Below, one piece after another: positions 35,910-47,407 of a DNA stretch of 64,000 bases. The notes under the pieces were generated by a model that was not told where the DNA came from, did no database searches, and was given only the letters and a program-made list of their open reading frames with translations. How positions within the stretch are numbered: the first letter of the stretch is position 1; every line of letters begins with the position of its first letter. The stretch is from NCBI RefSeq assembly GCF_040702995.1, contig NZ_CP159992.1, positions 3,435,501 through 3,499,500 on the forward strand. Direction: 5' to 3'. This stretch comes from Paenibacillus sp. AN1007 (lineage in GTDB: Bacteria > Bacillota > Bacilli > Paenibacillales > Paenibacillaceae). Both the position numbers and the translations under genes were made by a program.

Positions 35910-37241
35910 ATGGCCGTATCCAGCGAGGTTCGAAGTCCAGGTCTGCTGCGAACTATATTTCTGAGCAGCAGTGCATTATTGCTCGTGATTACCGTAGTCG
36001 CCTCTCCAAAAGAAGCGTTTGATGCCTCGATTCAAGGACTGGACATCTGGTGGAAAATTGTTTTCCCAGCCCTGCTGCCATTCCTGATGTTATCCCAAAT
36101 GCTGACAGCGTTTGGTTTCACCCACGCCATCGGCGTGCTGCTGGAACCTTTAATGCGGCGCTTGTTTAAATTACCCGGCAATACCGGATTTGCGCTCGCC
36201 GTAGGCATGTGTGGAGGTTTCCCAGCCGCCGCTGACGCCGTATCCCGCTTAATTCAGGATAAACAAATAACCACCAGACAGGCGGTTATCGCTGCTGCTG
36301 CAGCTCATTTTGCCAATCCGATGATGATTCTGCTCGTTGTGGGAGCGGCTTTCCTTCATCAGCCAGCCGCCGGATATTTTCTGCTGATCATACACTGGAC
36401 CAGCGGTTGGATTGCTGCCGCTGCTGCCATTCGTCTGCTTCCAGCACTACGCAAAGAACAATCCCTTTCGTCTGACATCACATCACCAAACAAAATCGTC
36501 CGTTCACAAACCCAAAGTCAAGCTTCGAAAATGGAGAATGATCCATCCTCTTCGATCCTGTCATCTCCGAATGCTCGTCTAGCGTCCCGTATGCTGCATG
36601 CGGCCAGAGAGGCCCATAATCGGGATGCACGAAGCTTTGGCAAACTGCTGGGTGACACTGTATCCCAAGCAGTACAGACGTTGATGTTAACCGGGGGATA
36701 TATGATCGTATTCGCTGTATTTATCCGGCTGCTCTCCCTCTACCTTACACCCGGGATCTCAACCGGATTCTGGCCGTCGATACTGGAGCTTCACTTGGGT
36801 GCATATCACCTCAGCAAGACGCTGCTCGCTCCCGCCATATTGATGGCGCTTCTGGCAGCCCTTCTCGGCTGGGGAGGCGTCTGCTCCCATTTGCAAGTTT
36901 TCTCTATATTGAAAACGGCCCTCCCGAAAGGGCAGTCCATGCTGTATTTTGTGATCGTACGATTAGGACATGGATTGACAGCCTTTTGCCTTACCCTGCT
37001 GCTGTGGAAGCCATTCAGCCATTACAGCACCGAAGCTTGGGCTGCATGGGCGGCTGATACTGCTGCTCCAACAGCCCCTTTACTATTGCGGCCAATTCTC
37101 CATCTACCAGACACAGCAAATACACTTCATGTTACCTGGGTTATATTTCCAGTGGCAGTTATCGGTCTTGCTGTGCTGCTTGGCGTGATGATTAGTCTGT
37201 CAGGTCTTACTTTGTGGATGAACCGCCTTTTTTCTCGCTGA
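35910..37241 (+). CDS. ylbJ: Sporulation integral membrane protein YlbJ
   Basis: A 443-residue polytopic protein with nucleoside-transporter gate-like (Gate) motifs, needed for spore cortex formation in B. subtilis. About eight hydrophobic segments are visible, with [39 protein letters not shown] and [21 protein letters not shown] in the first half and [21 protein letters not shown] in the second. A hydrophilic Ser-rich loop lies around residues 185-235. ATG at 35910 follows AGGAGGTGAAACC; earlier in-frame codons read poorly. Its 3' end overlaps coaD by 35 bases in the opposite direction. Expression in the mother cell is known in Bacillus; no SigE site was identified here. Confidence 0.9.
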   Translation: MAVSSEVRSPGLLRTIFLSSSALLLVITVVASPKEAFDASIQGLDIWWKIVFPALLPFLMLSQMLTAFGFTHAIGVLLEPLMRRLFKLPGNTGFALAVGMCGGFPAAADAVSRLIQDKQITTRQAVIAAAAAHFANPMMILLVVGAAFLHQPAAGYFLLIIHWTSGWIAAAAAIRLLPALRKEQSLSSDITSPNKIVRSQTQSQASKMENDPSSSILSSPNARLASRMLHAAREAHNRDARSFGKLLGDTVSQAVQTLMLTGGYMIVFAVFIRLLSLYLTPGISTGFWPSILELHLGAYHLSKTLLAPAILMALLAALLGWGGVCSHLQVFSILKTALPKGQSMLYFVIVRLGHGLTAFCLTLLLWKPFSHYSTEAWAAWAADTAAPTAPLLLRPILHLPDTANTLHVTWVIFPVAVIGLAVLLGVMISLSGLTLWMNRLFSR

Positions 37242-37734
37242 TTTTCTGACGGAGCGCGGCTTCGACTTCAGGGGATACCAGATCCGTTACAACACCTTCA
37301 TAGTTAGCAATCTCTTTGACAATACTGGAACTGAGATAGGAGTACTTCGGATTCGTCATCATAAAAATCGTTTCCGCGTCCGGATTCAGCTTGCTGTTGG
37401 TGGAAGCCAGCTGCAGCTCATACTCAAAATCCGTTACGGAGCGGATGCCGCGGACGATAACCTGCGCTTCCTTTTGCCGCACATAATTAGCAGTCAGATC
37501 ACGGAAACTGTCCACCTCTACATTTGGCAGATGGCGGGTTACCGTAAGGATGAGGTCCTTGCGTTCCTCTACCGTAAACAGCGGATTTTTACTCATATTA
37601 TTCAAAACAGCAACGATAACACGGTCAAACTGCTTGGACGCTCTCGCAATAATGTCAAGATGCCCCATCGTTACAGGATCAAAGCTTCCTGGATATACGG
37701 CAATGCGTTCCTGCCGCTGAATCATTTCAGTCAT
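37207..37734 (-). CDS. coaD: Phosphopantetheine adenylyltransferase
   Basis: Fourth step of coenzyme A synthesis: transfers AMP to 4'-phosphopantetheine. [17 protein letters not shown] contains the nucleotidyltransferase TxGH motif; [19 protein letters not shown] and [13 protein letters not shown] are also diagnostic. The ATG at 37734 follows GGGAGG and overlaps the rsmD stop by eight bases, so translation is coupled. The C-terminus ends in [12 protein letters not shown], about a dozen residues beyond the compact core, and its gene end overlaps ylbJ on the other strand. Confidence 0.97.
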   Translation of the reverse strand: MTEMIQRQERIAVYPGSFDPVTMGHLDIIARASKQFDRVIVAVLNNMSKNPLFTVEERKDLILTVTRHLPNVEVDSFRDLTANYVRQKEAQVIVRGIRSVTDFEYELQLASTNSKLNPDAETIFMMTNPKYSYLSSSIVKEIANYEGVVTDLVSPEVEAALRQKISEKKGGSSTK

Positions 37735-38335
37735 GAGGAGCCTCCCCTTCTGTGATGCTGTTTTCTTCATTCTCTTCTGCACCAGGTACATAATCGTAAA
37801 TGGATACAGCGGTCTCCCCATACACGGCTTTGCGCGTTTGTTCAAATGGGCCGAACCGCTCAGGGTATTCGTGTTTCGATTCGTATTCCAGCACGATGAC
37901 TGCACCCTGTGCAAGCAGTTCCAGTTCGTGCATCGTTAACATTAACTCATGCCCATCTTTCATTCGATAAGGAGGATCAAGAAACACCAGATCAAACGTT
38001 GTGTTCCGCTTGGCCAGCGCTTTGAGCGCACGACCTGCATCGTTACGATATACGGCCGCCCGATCCTCCAGCTTCGCTGCTTTCAGATTCGCGCGGATCA
38101 CTTCAATACTTTTCGGTTCCAGATCAACAAAAACAGCCTTGTCCATGCCGCGGCTCAGCGCCTCGATGCCGAGACCTCCACTACCTGCAAACAGATCCAA
38201 TGCTGCCCCGCCCTCGAAATAAGGGCCAATCATACTAAACAACGCTTCCTTCACCTTATCGGTAGTCGGTCGCGTACCTGTGCCGGGAACAGCCTTCAGC
38301 GGCCTGCCCTTCGCACTTCCAGATACCACTCTCAC
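37727..38335 (-). CDS. rsmD: 16S rRNA (guanine966-N2)-methyltransferase
   Basis: Methylates G966 of 16S rRNA in the small subunit head. The SAM-binding [18 protein letters not shown] (about 46-63) and the catalytic LVFLDPPY (about 115-122) are clear. The start [36 protein letters not shown] is canonical. 202 residues with an acidic tail ([18 protein letters not shown]) longer than usual. It forms an operon with coaD, as in Bacillus. Confidence 0.96.
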   Translation of the reverse strand: MRVVSGSAKGRPLKAVPGTGTRPTTDKVKEALFSMIGPYFEGGAALDLFAGSGGLGIEALSRGMDKAVFVDLEPKSIEVIRANLKAAKLEDRAAVYRNDAGRALKALAKRNTTFDLVFLDPPYRMKDGHELMLTMHELELLAQGAVIVLEYESKHEYPERFGPFEQTRKAVYGETAVSIYDYVPGAEENEENSITEGEAPHD

Positions 38336-38476
38336 GAATGTGTCACCTTTTCTCTCTATGTAAGATTATTGATAAAGCTATCCTACCATACTCCGGTTCG
38401 GTTTGAAAAACACTGCTTCTGCCTATACAAAAAATTGTTGACGGATATGTATAAAAAGGAAACCCTTGGGCCATTC

Positions 38477-38601
38477 TATAATTATCGACATCACAAGTGT
38501 CGTAGACAACCGCGGAGAAGACTTACGTTTCCCCATAAGCTCTTCGTCCGGTTTCTCCTCTCCCATGAAAAGTAGACCCTCGAAAGAGGGTCTACTTTTG
38601 T
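38477..38601 (+). ncRNA. Candidate structured small RNA with its own terminator
   Basis: A TATAAT (38477-38482) without a clear -35 is followed by hairpin CGACA/TGTCG (38486-38502), a larger fold in which GAAGA-CTTA pairs with TAAG-TCTTC (38517-38545) or GGAGAA with TTCTCC (38514-38558), and a 14-bp terminator stem with a GAAA loop (38568-38599) ending in TTTTGTT. There is no coding frame. No downstream gene lies on the plus strand, so a stand-alone RNA is likelier than a riboswitch. The terminator stem is symmetrical and may instead serve the minus-strand gene that ends at 38715. Confidence 0.4.
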
Positions 38602-38714
38602 TGTAGGAATGCTGAAAAAAATATCTTCCATTCGGTTATTTGATCTAAAACAAAGGTGAATTTCGTTATTGAGTGCAAATTGGTCTTATCAAGCATTCGT
38701 GTTGGAGGTTCCAA

Positions 38715-39065
38715 TCAATTAAACCATCCTTTTATGATATCAAGCAAATTATATCCATACTCTTCAAGCATTAAACTTACCACGTGTAATCCTAGAAATA
38801 AAAAGAGTAATCCGCAAAAAAGGCAAACGAGAATAGAATCAAATGCACTAGAAGTACCATAATGCTGCCCGCAGTGCGGACATACATAAGCACTTGTTGA
38901 AATCGTTTTTCCGCATGATTCACAACTCATTAATTTACTAGTCGGTTTAAACTTATCAACAATATTCATAACCGCCATATAAAGGAACATAAAAGCTAAA
39001 AAAAACATTGCCAAGAGACATAATATACCGATCCCAGCCCCAAATACATCACTCAAGCTATCCAT
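38715..39065 (-). CDS. Small membrane protein with an internal zinc ribbon
   Basis: Not recognised. The 116-residue protein has one hydrophobic segment at about 10-38, a central zinc ribbon (CESCGKTISTSAYVCPHCG, about 48-66) and a second hydrophobic segment at about 76-98. The ribbon would be on one face of the membrane between two spans. Nearby sequence is more AT-rich than the core genes. It is flanked by other small unknown genes on the same strand and could be regulatory or part of an accessory module; no function is claimed. Confidence 0.65.
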   Translation of the reverse strand: MDSLSDVFGAGIGILCLLAMFFLAFMFLYMAVMNIVDKFKPTSKLMSCESCGKTISTSAYVCPHCGQHYGTSSAFDSILVCLFCGLLFLFLGLHVVSLMLEEYGYNLLDIIKGWFN

Positions 39066-39272
39066 ATTTCCCCCTAAACTCTTTATGTACTCTTTATGTA
39101 ATTGTATAAAACTATTTTATTGTTTATCAAAGAAAATAGTAGATTTATGCATTTAAACTCAATGAGCGCTGTTGAAGTAGCAAGAATGAGACTTATGAAT
39201 AGTCCTAGAATAAGTCCGGCTACACAATGAAAAATGTCTTTCGATTATAGAAATATCTTTTGATCTATTCTA

Positions 39273-39301
39273 AAAAGAAGCTCTCAAAAGAGAGCTCTTT
39301 T
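39273..39301 (-). terminator. Terminator after the 147-residue unknown gene
   Basis: GAAAAGAGCTCTC / GAGAGCTTCTTTTT hairpin, symmetrical enough to act both ways; it begins 12 bases after the stop at 39313. Confidence 0.7.
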
Positions 39302-39312
39302 CGTGTTGTATT

Positions 39313-39756
39313 TCATTTCACATCCGTATACTTCTCTTCAAATCCTCCCAGCTCTGCTTGCTCTTCCGTCTGCAGCCACCCAATCTCTTTAAGCCACATC
39401 CCCATATCAGCAATAAATCCATCGGTATCCAGACCATCAATCTCATACTTCTTTATCTTTTCACATAGAAATGTATAAAACGCATGGCTTAATGCATATC
39501 GCTGTTTGCTTACGCTCCATGTCTTATAACGGTCTTCACTGACCGTCAGATCGAAGTAGATTACCCCTTCCGCCTTTACGTGCCTGACGGTGGATTTACG
39601 TCCATATTCATCAGGCAGGCAGCGGAATACAAAGTACAGTTCAATATCACATGAAGCATACTTTTCAGCGGCTTTGTCAAATACAATCTGCAACTCATCG
39701 ACTAGCTCAGCAGCTTGGGTCAGCCCTGACGTATCGGTTGTTTTGTCCAGAATCAA
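39313..39756 (-). CDS. Hypothetical soluble protein, 147 residues
   Basis: Not recognised. An acidic, globular-looking protein (MILDKTTDTSGLTQAAELVDELQIVF ... AELGGFEEKYTDVK) with no signal peptide, membrane segment or metal motif. KYASCDIELYFVFRCLPDEYGRKSTVRHVKAEGVIYFDLTVSEDRYK suggests a beta-rich core. Coding is supported by length, a clear terminator and absence of a competing frame. Small stand-alone acidic proteins of this kind can be immunity or antitoxin proteins, but no partner is present and this is only a possibility. Confidence 0.6.
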   Translation of the reverse strand: MILDKTTDTSGLTQAAELVDELQIVFDKAAEKYASCDIELYFVFRCLPDEYGRKSTVRHVKAEGVIYFDLTVSEDRYKTWSVSKQRYALSHAFYTFLCEKIKKYEIDGLDTDGFIADMGMWLKEIGWLQTEEQAELGGFEEKYTDVK

Positions 39757-39781
39757 AGCGCACCCTCCTTGTCTCGACCAT

Positions 39782-40069
39782 TCAAATAGATTCTTGTTTA
39801 ATGCGTTCTCTTTGTTTTCGATTCGAAATGCGCATATTGATTAATGGTGCGATCAGCAATACAGACGGTAAGATCGTAGAAGATGATCCCCATCGAATGC
39901 CTTGGAAGATGATAAATATCAAAGTAAGCCAAGTTATGATTTCCATAATCTCTAATTTGGTTAACGTCACTTTAAATGCTTTTTTTGAAATGATACGAAT
40001 CAAGACATAAGCAATCACGCTATAAAAAGCAACCATACCTAATATAGCGAGAAAAACGAGCATCAGCAT
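39782..40069 (-). CDS. Hypothetical small membrane protein, 95 residues
   Basis: Not recognised. Three or four hydrophobic segments are visible: MLMLVFLAILGMVAFYSVIAYVLIRII, a middle segment LEIMEIITWLTLIFIIFQGI and SSTILPSVLLIAPLINM, with a basic C-terminus (NRKQRERIKQE). ATG at 40069 is preferred because GGGGTGAT lies five bases upstream; a GTG at 40078 overlaps that site. It is 25 bases from the next unknown gene on the same strand, so they may be one unit. Confidence 0.55.
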   Translation of the reverse strand: MLMLVFLAILGMVAFYSVIAYVLIRIISKKAFKVTLTKLEIMEIITWLTLIFIIFQGIRWGSSSTILPSVLLIAPLINMRISNRKQRERIKQESI

Positions 40070-40166
40070 TTGTATCACCCCATTCTTCTTTTTTTCTAGA
40101 CTTTACCATACATGCAGACGGATGTCTTCCAAACTTGGCTGCTGTATGCAGTTCGGATGCTCATCT

Positions 40167-40472
40167 TCACTTCTCTTCCGTCACAATCGTTGCATTATAG
40201 ATCACAACACGTTTGCCGTTTAAGTCAAACAATACTTTGTTGCCATACTCTGTATCCTCTACATCAATCTTGCCCTCGTAGGTCTGAATCAGCTCACCCG
40301 AATTGCTGTACACCTTCACTACACGTTCCAACCCGCCAGCATTATTCGATCTCATCGTTTTAAGTGCGCGCTCACCGGAAGCCGTATTAAAATACCAGAT
40401 AAATGATCCAACAATGATGCCTAGAACAGCCAGCACCGTCACCCATACCCCTGTTTTTGCTTTTCTGCTCAT
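40167..40472 (-). CDS. Membrane-anchored DUF5052-like protein
   Basis: A 101-residue protein with one N-terminal membrane anchor (about 9-27; VWVTVLAVLGIIVGSFIWYF) and a small extracytoplasmic beta domain: GGLERVVKVYSNSGELIQTYEGKIDVEDTEYGNKVLFDLNGKRVVIYNATIV. The pattern VYSxxGxLIxxYEGK ... VLFDxxGKRVVIY resembles DUF5052 proteins seen in Firmicutes and their phages. The function is unknown. It could act as a lipoprotein-like surface factor or be a phage remnant; no phage genes are nearby. Confidence 0.6.
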   Translation of the reverse strand: MSRKAKTGVWVTVLAVLGIIVGSFIWYFNTASGERALKTMRSNNAGGLERVVKVYSNSGELIQTYEGKIDVEDTEYGNKVLFDLNGKRVVIYNATIVTEEK

Positions 40473-40583
40473 CCTGTCCCCTCCTCAGTCTCTTTGTCCA
40501 GTACTCTACGTGAATGGAGCGAGAACGGTTTCAACAAGGGAAATCTCAGGGCTCGTTAATGAGACTACTCTTGTATGCTAAAC

Positions 40584-40622
40584 AAAAAACAGAGGCCCCT
40601 ATCCAAGGGAACCTCTGTTTAT
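40584..40622 (-). terminator. Terminator after lacZ
   Basis: AACAGAGG / CCTCTGTT stem with inner CCC/GGG pairs, then TTTTTT on the minus strand, about 85 bases after the lacZ stop. Confidence 0.8.
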
Positions 40623-40706
40623 AATAATCAAGCTTCAAGTCAAGTTACCGCTGCAATGACACCAATGGCATCAGCACCTGTTGTTCCAGCCATTTAAGCT
40701 TTCTGC

Positions 40707-43772
<3,066 letters not shown>

Positions 43773-43844
43773 CTATAGTACGAATTTCGTTATGAGTTTT
43801 CGCTGCGAATTCATTGAAGCAATGCTTAGTGTTTAATCTGCATC

Positions 43845-43888
43845 TATACAAAAAAGATAGAGGTACGCCTGTACAGGCGTCCTCCCTT
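43845..43888 (-). terminator. Terminator after the sugar ABC importer
   Basis: GAGGACGCC / GGCGTACCTC stem around TGTAC, followed on the minus strand by TATCTTTTTT; it lies about 45 bases after the permease stop. Confidence 0.75.
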
Positions 43889-43930
43889 CTTTCCTGCATT
43901 CGTCCAGTTGGACGTGATATGCAATTATGC

Positions 43931-44761
43931 TTATTTTACGGAACCAACCATACCTGCAACAAAGTGTTTCTGCATAATGAAGAACACCAATGCTGTTGGA
44001 AGTGTTGCAATAACAACTGCGGTCATGATCACGCCGTAATCCGGAGCATAACCTGCGCCCAGGTTGGAGATCAACAGCGGAATCGTCTGCTGATCCGGCG
44101 TTTGCAATACGATGAGCGGCCATAGATAGTTGTTCCAGCTGCTCATGAATGTAATGATCGCTGCTGCCGCGTATGTTGTTTTCATCGTAGGCATATAGAT
44201 TTTCAAGAAAATTCCCAGTTCGCTCAGACCGTCAATACGTCCTGCTTCCAGCAAGTCTTTCGGGAACATTTTGGTGTTCTGACGGAAGAAGAAGATCAGG
44301 AACGCTGTTGTGATGGTCGGGATAATAACCGAAGCCATCGTATTAATACCGATTGCCGGCGCTGCACTGGAAATGGTTGCAAACATTCGATAAAGCGGAA
44401 TCATAATCGCTGCAAACGGAATCATCATCGACATGAGCAGGATGTTAAACACGACGTCGCGGGATTTTGTCCGAAATACTTCAAACCCGTAACCTGCCAT
44501 GGAACCAATCAACAGAGCAAGAATGGTTGACACGATGGAGATAATCGCTGAATTGCCCAGTGCCTGAATCAGATTCGTGGTGTCGAGCAGTTTGTTGATG
44601 TTTTCGATCAAAGCAGAGCCCGGCAGCAAAGTGCCTCTAGTTACGTCTACCGATTTGTTTGTAGCGCTGACGATCATCCAGAAAAACGGGAAGATGGAAA
44701 TAAAAGCGACGATGGACAGGAAAACATATGTGAAAATGCGTTTTGCTCTTGATTTAGCCAT
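43931..44761 (-). CDS. Carbohydrate ABC transporter permease (MalG/GanQ-like)
   Basis: A 276-residue inner permease subunit of a CUT1-type importer. Six membrane segments are visible, starting IFTYVFLSIVAFISIFPFFWMIVSAT. The cytoplasmic EAA loop that contacts the ATPase is EAGRIDGLSELGIFLKIYMPTMK (about 180-202). ATG at 44761 overlaps the previous permease stop by eight bases, a coupled pair. No ATPase gene is present, so a shared MsmX/MsmK-type ATPase coded elsewhere probably powers it. The substrate is inferred from neighbouring lacZ to be galactosides. Confidence 0.92.
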   Translation of the reverse strand: MAKSRAKRIFTYVFLSIVAFISIFPFFWMIVSATNKSVDVTRGTLLPGSALIENINKLLDTTNLIQALGNSAIISIVSTILALLIGSMAGYGFEVFRTKSRDVVFNILLMSMMIPFAAIMIPLYRMFATISSAAPAIGINTMASVIIPTITTAFLIFFFRQNTKMFPKDLLEAGRIDGLSELGIFLKIYMPTMKTTYAAAAIITFMSSWNNYLWPLIVLQTPDQQTIPLLISNLGAGYAPDYGVIMTAVVIATLPTALVFFIMQKHFVAGMVGSVK

Positions 44762-45653
44762 TTTTATTATCACCTGCCACTTTGAACTGGATGATGGACA
44801 AAATAATGATCAGAATTACGATGGAATACGAAACGGTTGCTGCATAACCGAAGTCCGGTGAATATTTAAACGAAAGGTTGTAGATATATTGAGAAATCGA
44901 CATGGTCGCGTTACCTGGACCACCTTTGGTAATATTCATAATTTCATCAAAGATTTGCAGTGTACCAATCGTTGATGTAATGGACGTGAAGAGAATGATC
45001 GGTTTAAGCAATGGTACAGTGATTTTGAAAAATTGAGTGAACGCATTCGCTCCGTCAATCTTCGCTGCTTCATAGATCGATTGGTCGATGTTTTGCAAGG
45101 ATGACAGATAGAAAATCATGTTATATCCGGTCCAACGCCAAGTAACGGCGATTATGATCGTAATTTTAGCCCAGAACGGGTCAGTAATCCATTGAATGGG
45201 TGTGCCGATAATGTGTAAACCCATCAAAGCCTGGTTTACCATACCATCCGGTGCAAACAAATACTTGAATACAACCGAGTAAGCAACAAGTGAAGTTACA
45301 CAAGGCAGGAAAATTGCAGTACGGAAAAAGCTCCGGAAACGCAGTGTGCTGTCATTCAGCAATACGGAAATGAACAAACCGAGAATGATCATTAAAGGTA
45401 CTTGAATGATTAAGTAAATGAATGTGTTCGATAAAGCCGTCCGGAATGTGGTATCCACGAGCAATCTTTTGTAGTTCGCGAGGCCCGAAAACTCAAGGTT
45501 GGCACCTTTGCCTGACTTGAATGATAAGAGCAGCGCTTGAATCATCGGATAGAAGTAGAATGCTACAATTCCGACAACAGCCAGCAAAACAAAAGCCCAT
45601 CCAGTCAAATTATTTTTCTTTTGGAGACTGTCTCCTGTATTTATGGCTTTCAC
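44754..45653 (-). CDS. Carbohydrate ABC transporter permease (MalF/GanP-like)
   Basis: A 299-residue permease. The first segment GWAFVLLAVVGIVAFYFYPMIQALLLSF is followed by five more; the EAA loop is EAAKIDGANAFTQFFKITVPLLKP. The likely start is GTG at 45653 (VKAINTGDSLQKKNN) because GAGAGGAG lies seven bases before it; the frame upstream to 45710 falls in a hairpin region. It is preceded by the binding-protein gene and a long intergenic stem-loop. Confidence 0.92.
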   Translation of the reverse strand: MKAINTGDSLQKKNNLTGWAFVLLAVVGIVAFYFYPMIQALLLSFKSGKGANLEFSGLANYKRLLVDTTFRTALSNTFIYLIIQVPLMIILGLFISVLLNDSTLRFRSFFRTAIFLPCVTSLVAYSVVFKYLFAPDGMVNQALMGLHIIGTPIQWITDPFWAKITIIIAVTWRWTGYNMIFYLSSLQNIDQSIYEAAKIDGANAFTQFFKITVPLLKPIILFTSITSTIGTLQIFDEIMNITKGGPGNATMSISQYIYNLSFKYSPDFGYAATVSYSIVILIIILSIIQFKVAGDNKNG

Positions 45654-45685
45654 AGTATGGCTCCTCTCTCTCCATGCAACAAGGG

Positions 45686-45766
45686 TAGAACCTACAGAGC
45701 CTCTCGCCATGTCCAGCTCGACTTGCGCCAGACAAGGGAGACGGCTCCGATGTTTCCTAGGTTCTA
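45686..45766 (-). other. Long stem-loop between the binding protein and permease genes
   Basis: TAGAACCTA (minus strand) at 45758-45766 pairs with TAGGTTCTA at 45686-45694, reinforced by GGAGCC/GGCTCT and an inner CTTG/CAAG helix. There is no T-tract. Such elements are known to protect upstream mRNA and give more binding protein than permease. Confidence 0.6.
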
Positions 45767-45781
45767 TAAGTTACCTTGGGA

Positions 45782-47086
45782 TTAGTTTAATTGTGCCTCA
45801 GCTTGTTTTTGTGCATCATTCAGAACGTCATCGATGGATTTACCGTTCAGGTATGCCTGCATTTCAACAACCAAGATATCTTCGATTGCATAAGTGTTGC
45901 TGCCATAGTTTACTTTTGGAATTTCTTTTGTCCAGTTAGCGAAATCAGCGAAGATTTTTTGACCACCGAAGAACTCGTCTGGTTTGTTGTATGCATCACC
46001 GTCAACAGCCGGTGTGTACGTACCGATTGCACCGATTTTAGTCAACAATTCTTGATACAACTCTTTGTCGGAACCAAACGTTTTAGCCATGAAGTCAGCC
46101 GCTTGGTCTGCACCAGGAACATCGTTCATGATGTACCATGAGCTGCCGCCCAAGTTGGATGCGTGTACAGAGTTTGCTTGACCAGCCAATTTCGGCATTG
46201 GAGCTACAGCCCATTTACCGGATTGGGAAGCTTCTTGACGAACAGATGGTGAGAACCAGTTACCTGTAGGAATTGTTGCTACCGCACCGTTATTCGCGTT
46301 TGCAACGAATTGGCTCCAGTCGGAGTGCAGTTTAACAATGTTAGCATCCATCATTTTTTTGTATGTTTCAAACGCTTCTTTCAATGCAGGGTTGTTGTTC
46401 AGATCAGGTGTTTTACCATCTTCAGCTGTGTACCATTTACCTGCAGTTTGAATCATCATACGGATGATACCCAGGTCGTTCGGGTCAAGAGACAAAAGCT
46501 CTTTACCTGTTTTTGCTTTTACAGCTTCACCGATTTTGATGTAATCATCCCACGTGATGTCCTGCAGGTCAGCAGCTTTGTAGCCTGCTTCCTCAAGCAA
46601 GTCTGTTCTGTAGTACAAACCAGCTACGCCGGAGTCAAACGGAATACCGTATTGTTTACCTTCATAAGAAGTGGGTCCAATTTTATACTCTGCAAAGTCG
46701 GATGCTTTGATTGTGGAAGACAAATCTTTGAACGCATCTGGATAAGCGCTCAGGAAGCTTTGTGCACGGTAGTCTTCGATCAGAACTACGTTTGGCAAAC
46801 CGCTGCTTGTTCCGGAGTTCAAGCCTGTGTTCAGCTTCTGAATGATCGCATCTTGAGCATTTTCAATGATGTTGATTTTCAGATCAGGGTTTTCTTTTTG
46901 ATAAATGGCTTTAGCTTGCTCCAGAGCAGCGACGTTAAATGCTTTATCCCAAGCCCAAATTGTAATTTCGTTGGCTTTCTCGCTACCACCGCTGGCAGCT
47001 TCTTTACCTCCACCGCCGGATGAACATGCGGACAGCAGCAGTACGGTTGCGAGCATCAATACCCATATTTTTTTCAAAACATTCAA
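45782..47086 (-). CDS. Sugar ABC transporter substrate-binding lipoprotein
   Basis: A 434-residue family 1 extracellular binding protein. Residues 1-20 form a lipoprotein signal and Cys21 in LLSACSSGGGG is the acylation site. Mature-protein marks are ITIWAWDKAFNVAALEQAKAIYQKENPDLKINI and YGIPFDSGVAGLYYRTDLLEEAGY, typical of oligosaccharide binders. The ATG at 47086 follows GGGGAG. It heads the importer operon, downstream of cre-like sites. By neighbourhood (lacZ, GH42) it may bind galactan-derived oligosaccharides, like B. subtilis GanS. Confidence 0.93.
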   Translation of the reverse strand: MNVLKKIWVLMLATVLLLSACSSGGGGKEAASGGSEKANEITIWAWDKAFNVAALEQAKAIYQKENPDLKINIIENAQDAIIQKLNTGLNSGTSSGLPNVVLIEDYRAQSFLSAYPDAFKDLSSTIKASDFAEYKIGPTSYEGKQYGIPFDSGVAGLYYRTDLLEEAGYKAADLQDITWDDYIKIGEAVKAKTGKELLSLDPNDLGIIRMMIQTAGKWYTAEDGKTPDLNNNPALKEAFETYKKMMDANIVKLHSDWSQFVANANNGAVATIPTGNWFSPSVRQEASQSGKWAVAPMPKLAGQANSVHASNLGGSSWYIMNDVPGADQAADFMAKTFGSDKELYQELLTKIGAIGTYTPAVDGDAYNKPDEFFGGQKIFADFANWTKEIPKVNYGSNTYAIEDILVVEMQAYLNGKSIDDVLNDAQKQAEAQLN

Positions 47087-47127
47087 CTCCCCTTCGACCT
47101 CTTTGTTTGTAAATTTGTTTGCGTTTT

Positions 47128-47142
47128 CTGAAAGCGGTTGCT
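47128..47142 (+). promoter_or_regulatory. cre-like CcpA site upstream of the importer
   Basis: CTGAAAGCGGTTGCT fits the cre consensus at every position but the first. It lies within the 5' leader, 42 bases before the binding-protein ATG, a roadblock position. A weaker match (CAGAAAACGGTTGCA) lies near 47227-47242. Confidence 0.6.
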
Positions 47143-47340
47143 TTCGATGTATTCATCTTATCATTCCCATTTCTCCATTCGTTAGTAAAAATTTTGTGCA
47201 GATTTGTCTTCTTATTGCCACAATGAAAACCTTTACAGAAAACGGTTGCACTAAATTTGGCTTTTTGTAATATCTTTTGATTTTGTACTATTTTGAGCTG
47301 AATATTTCACAACTATGCAGGCTGCTTATACGTTTGCAAC
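47143..47340. other. Importer upstream region
   Basis: AT-rich sequence with the weak second cre-like element. No convincing -35/-10 pair was found on the minus strand, which is compatible with dependence on the AraC-type response regulator coded upstream. Confidence 0.4.
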
Positions 47341-47341
47341 T

Positions 47342-47380
47342 GAAAAACCCCTCATTTCCGAACATCAGGAATGAGGGGTT
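47342..47380 (-). terminator. Terminator after the histidine kinase
   Basis: AACCCCTCATT / AATGAGGGGTT stem followed on the minus strand by TTTTTC; it begins about 28 bases after the kinase stop. Confidence 0.8.
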
Positions 47381-47407
47381 CAATATCATGCGACGAATAT
47401 TTCTTGT

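Noticed and set aside
38449..38575. Possible riboswitch upstream of a gene
   Set aside because: The structured region has no gene downstream on its strand and matches no riboswitch consensus that could be recalled; kept only as a candidate small RNA.
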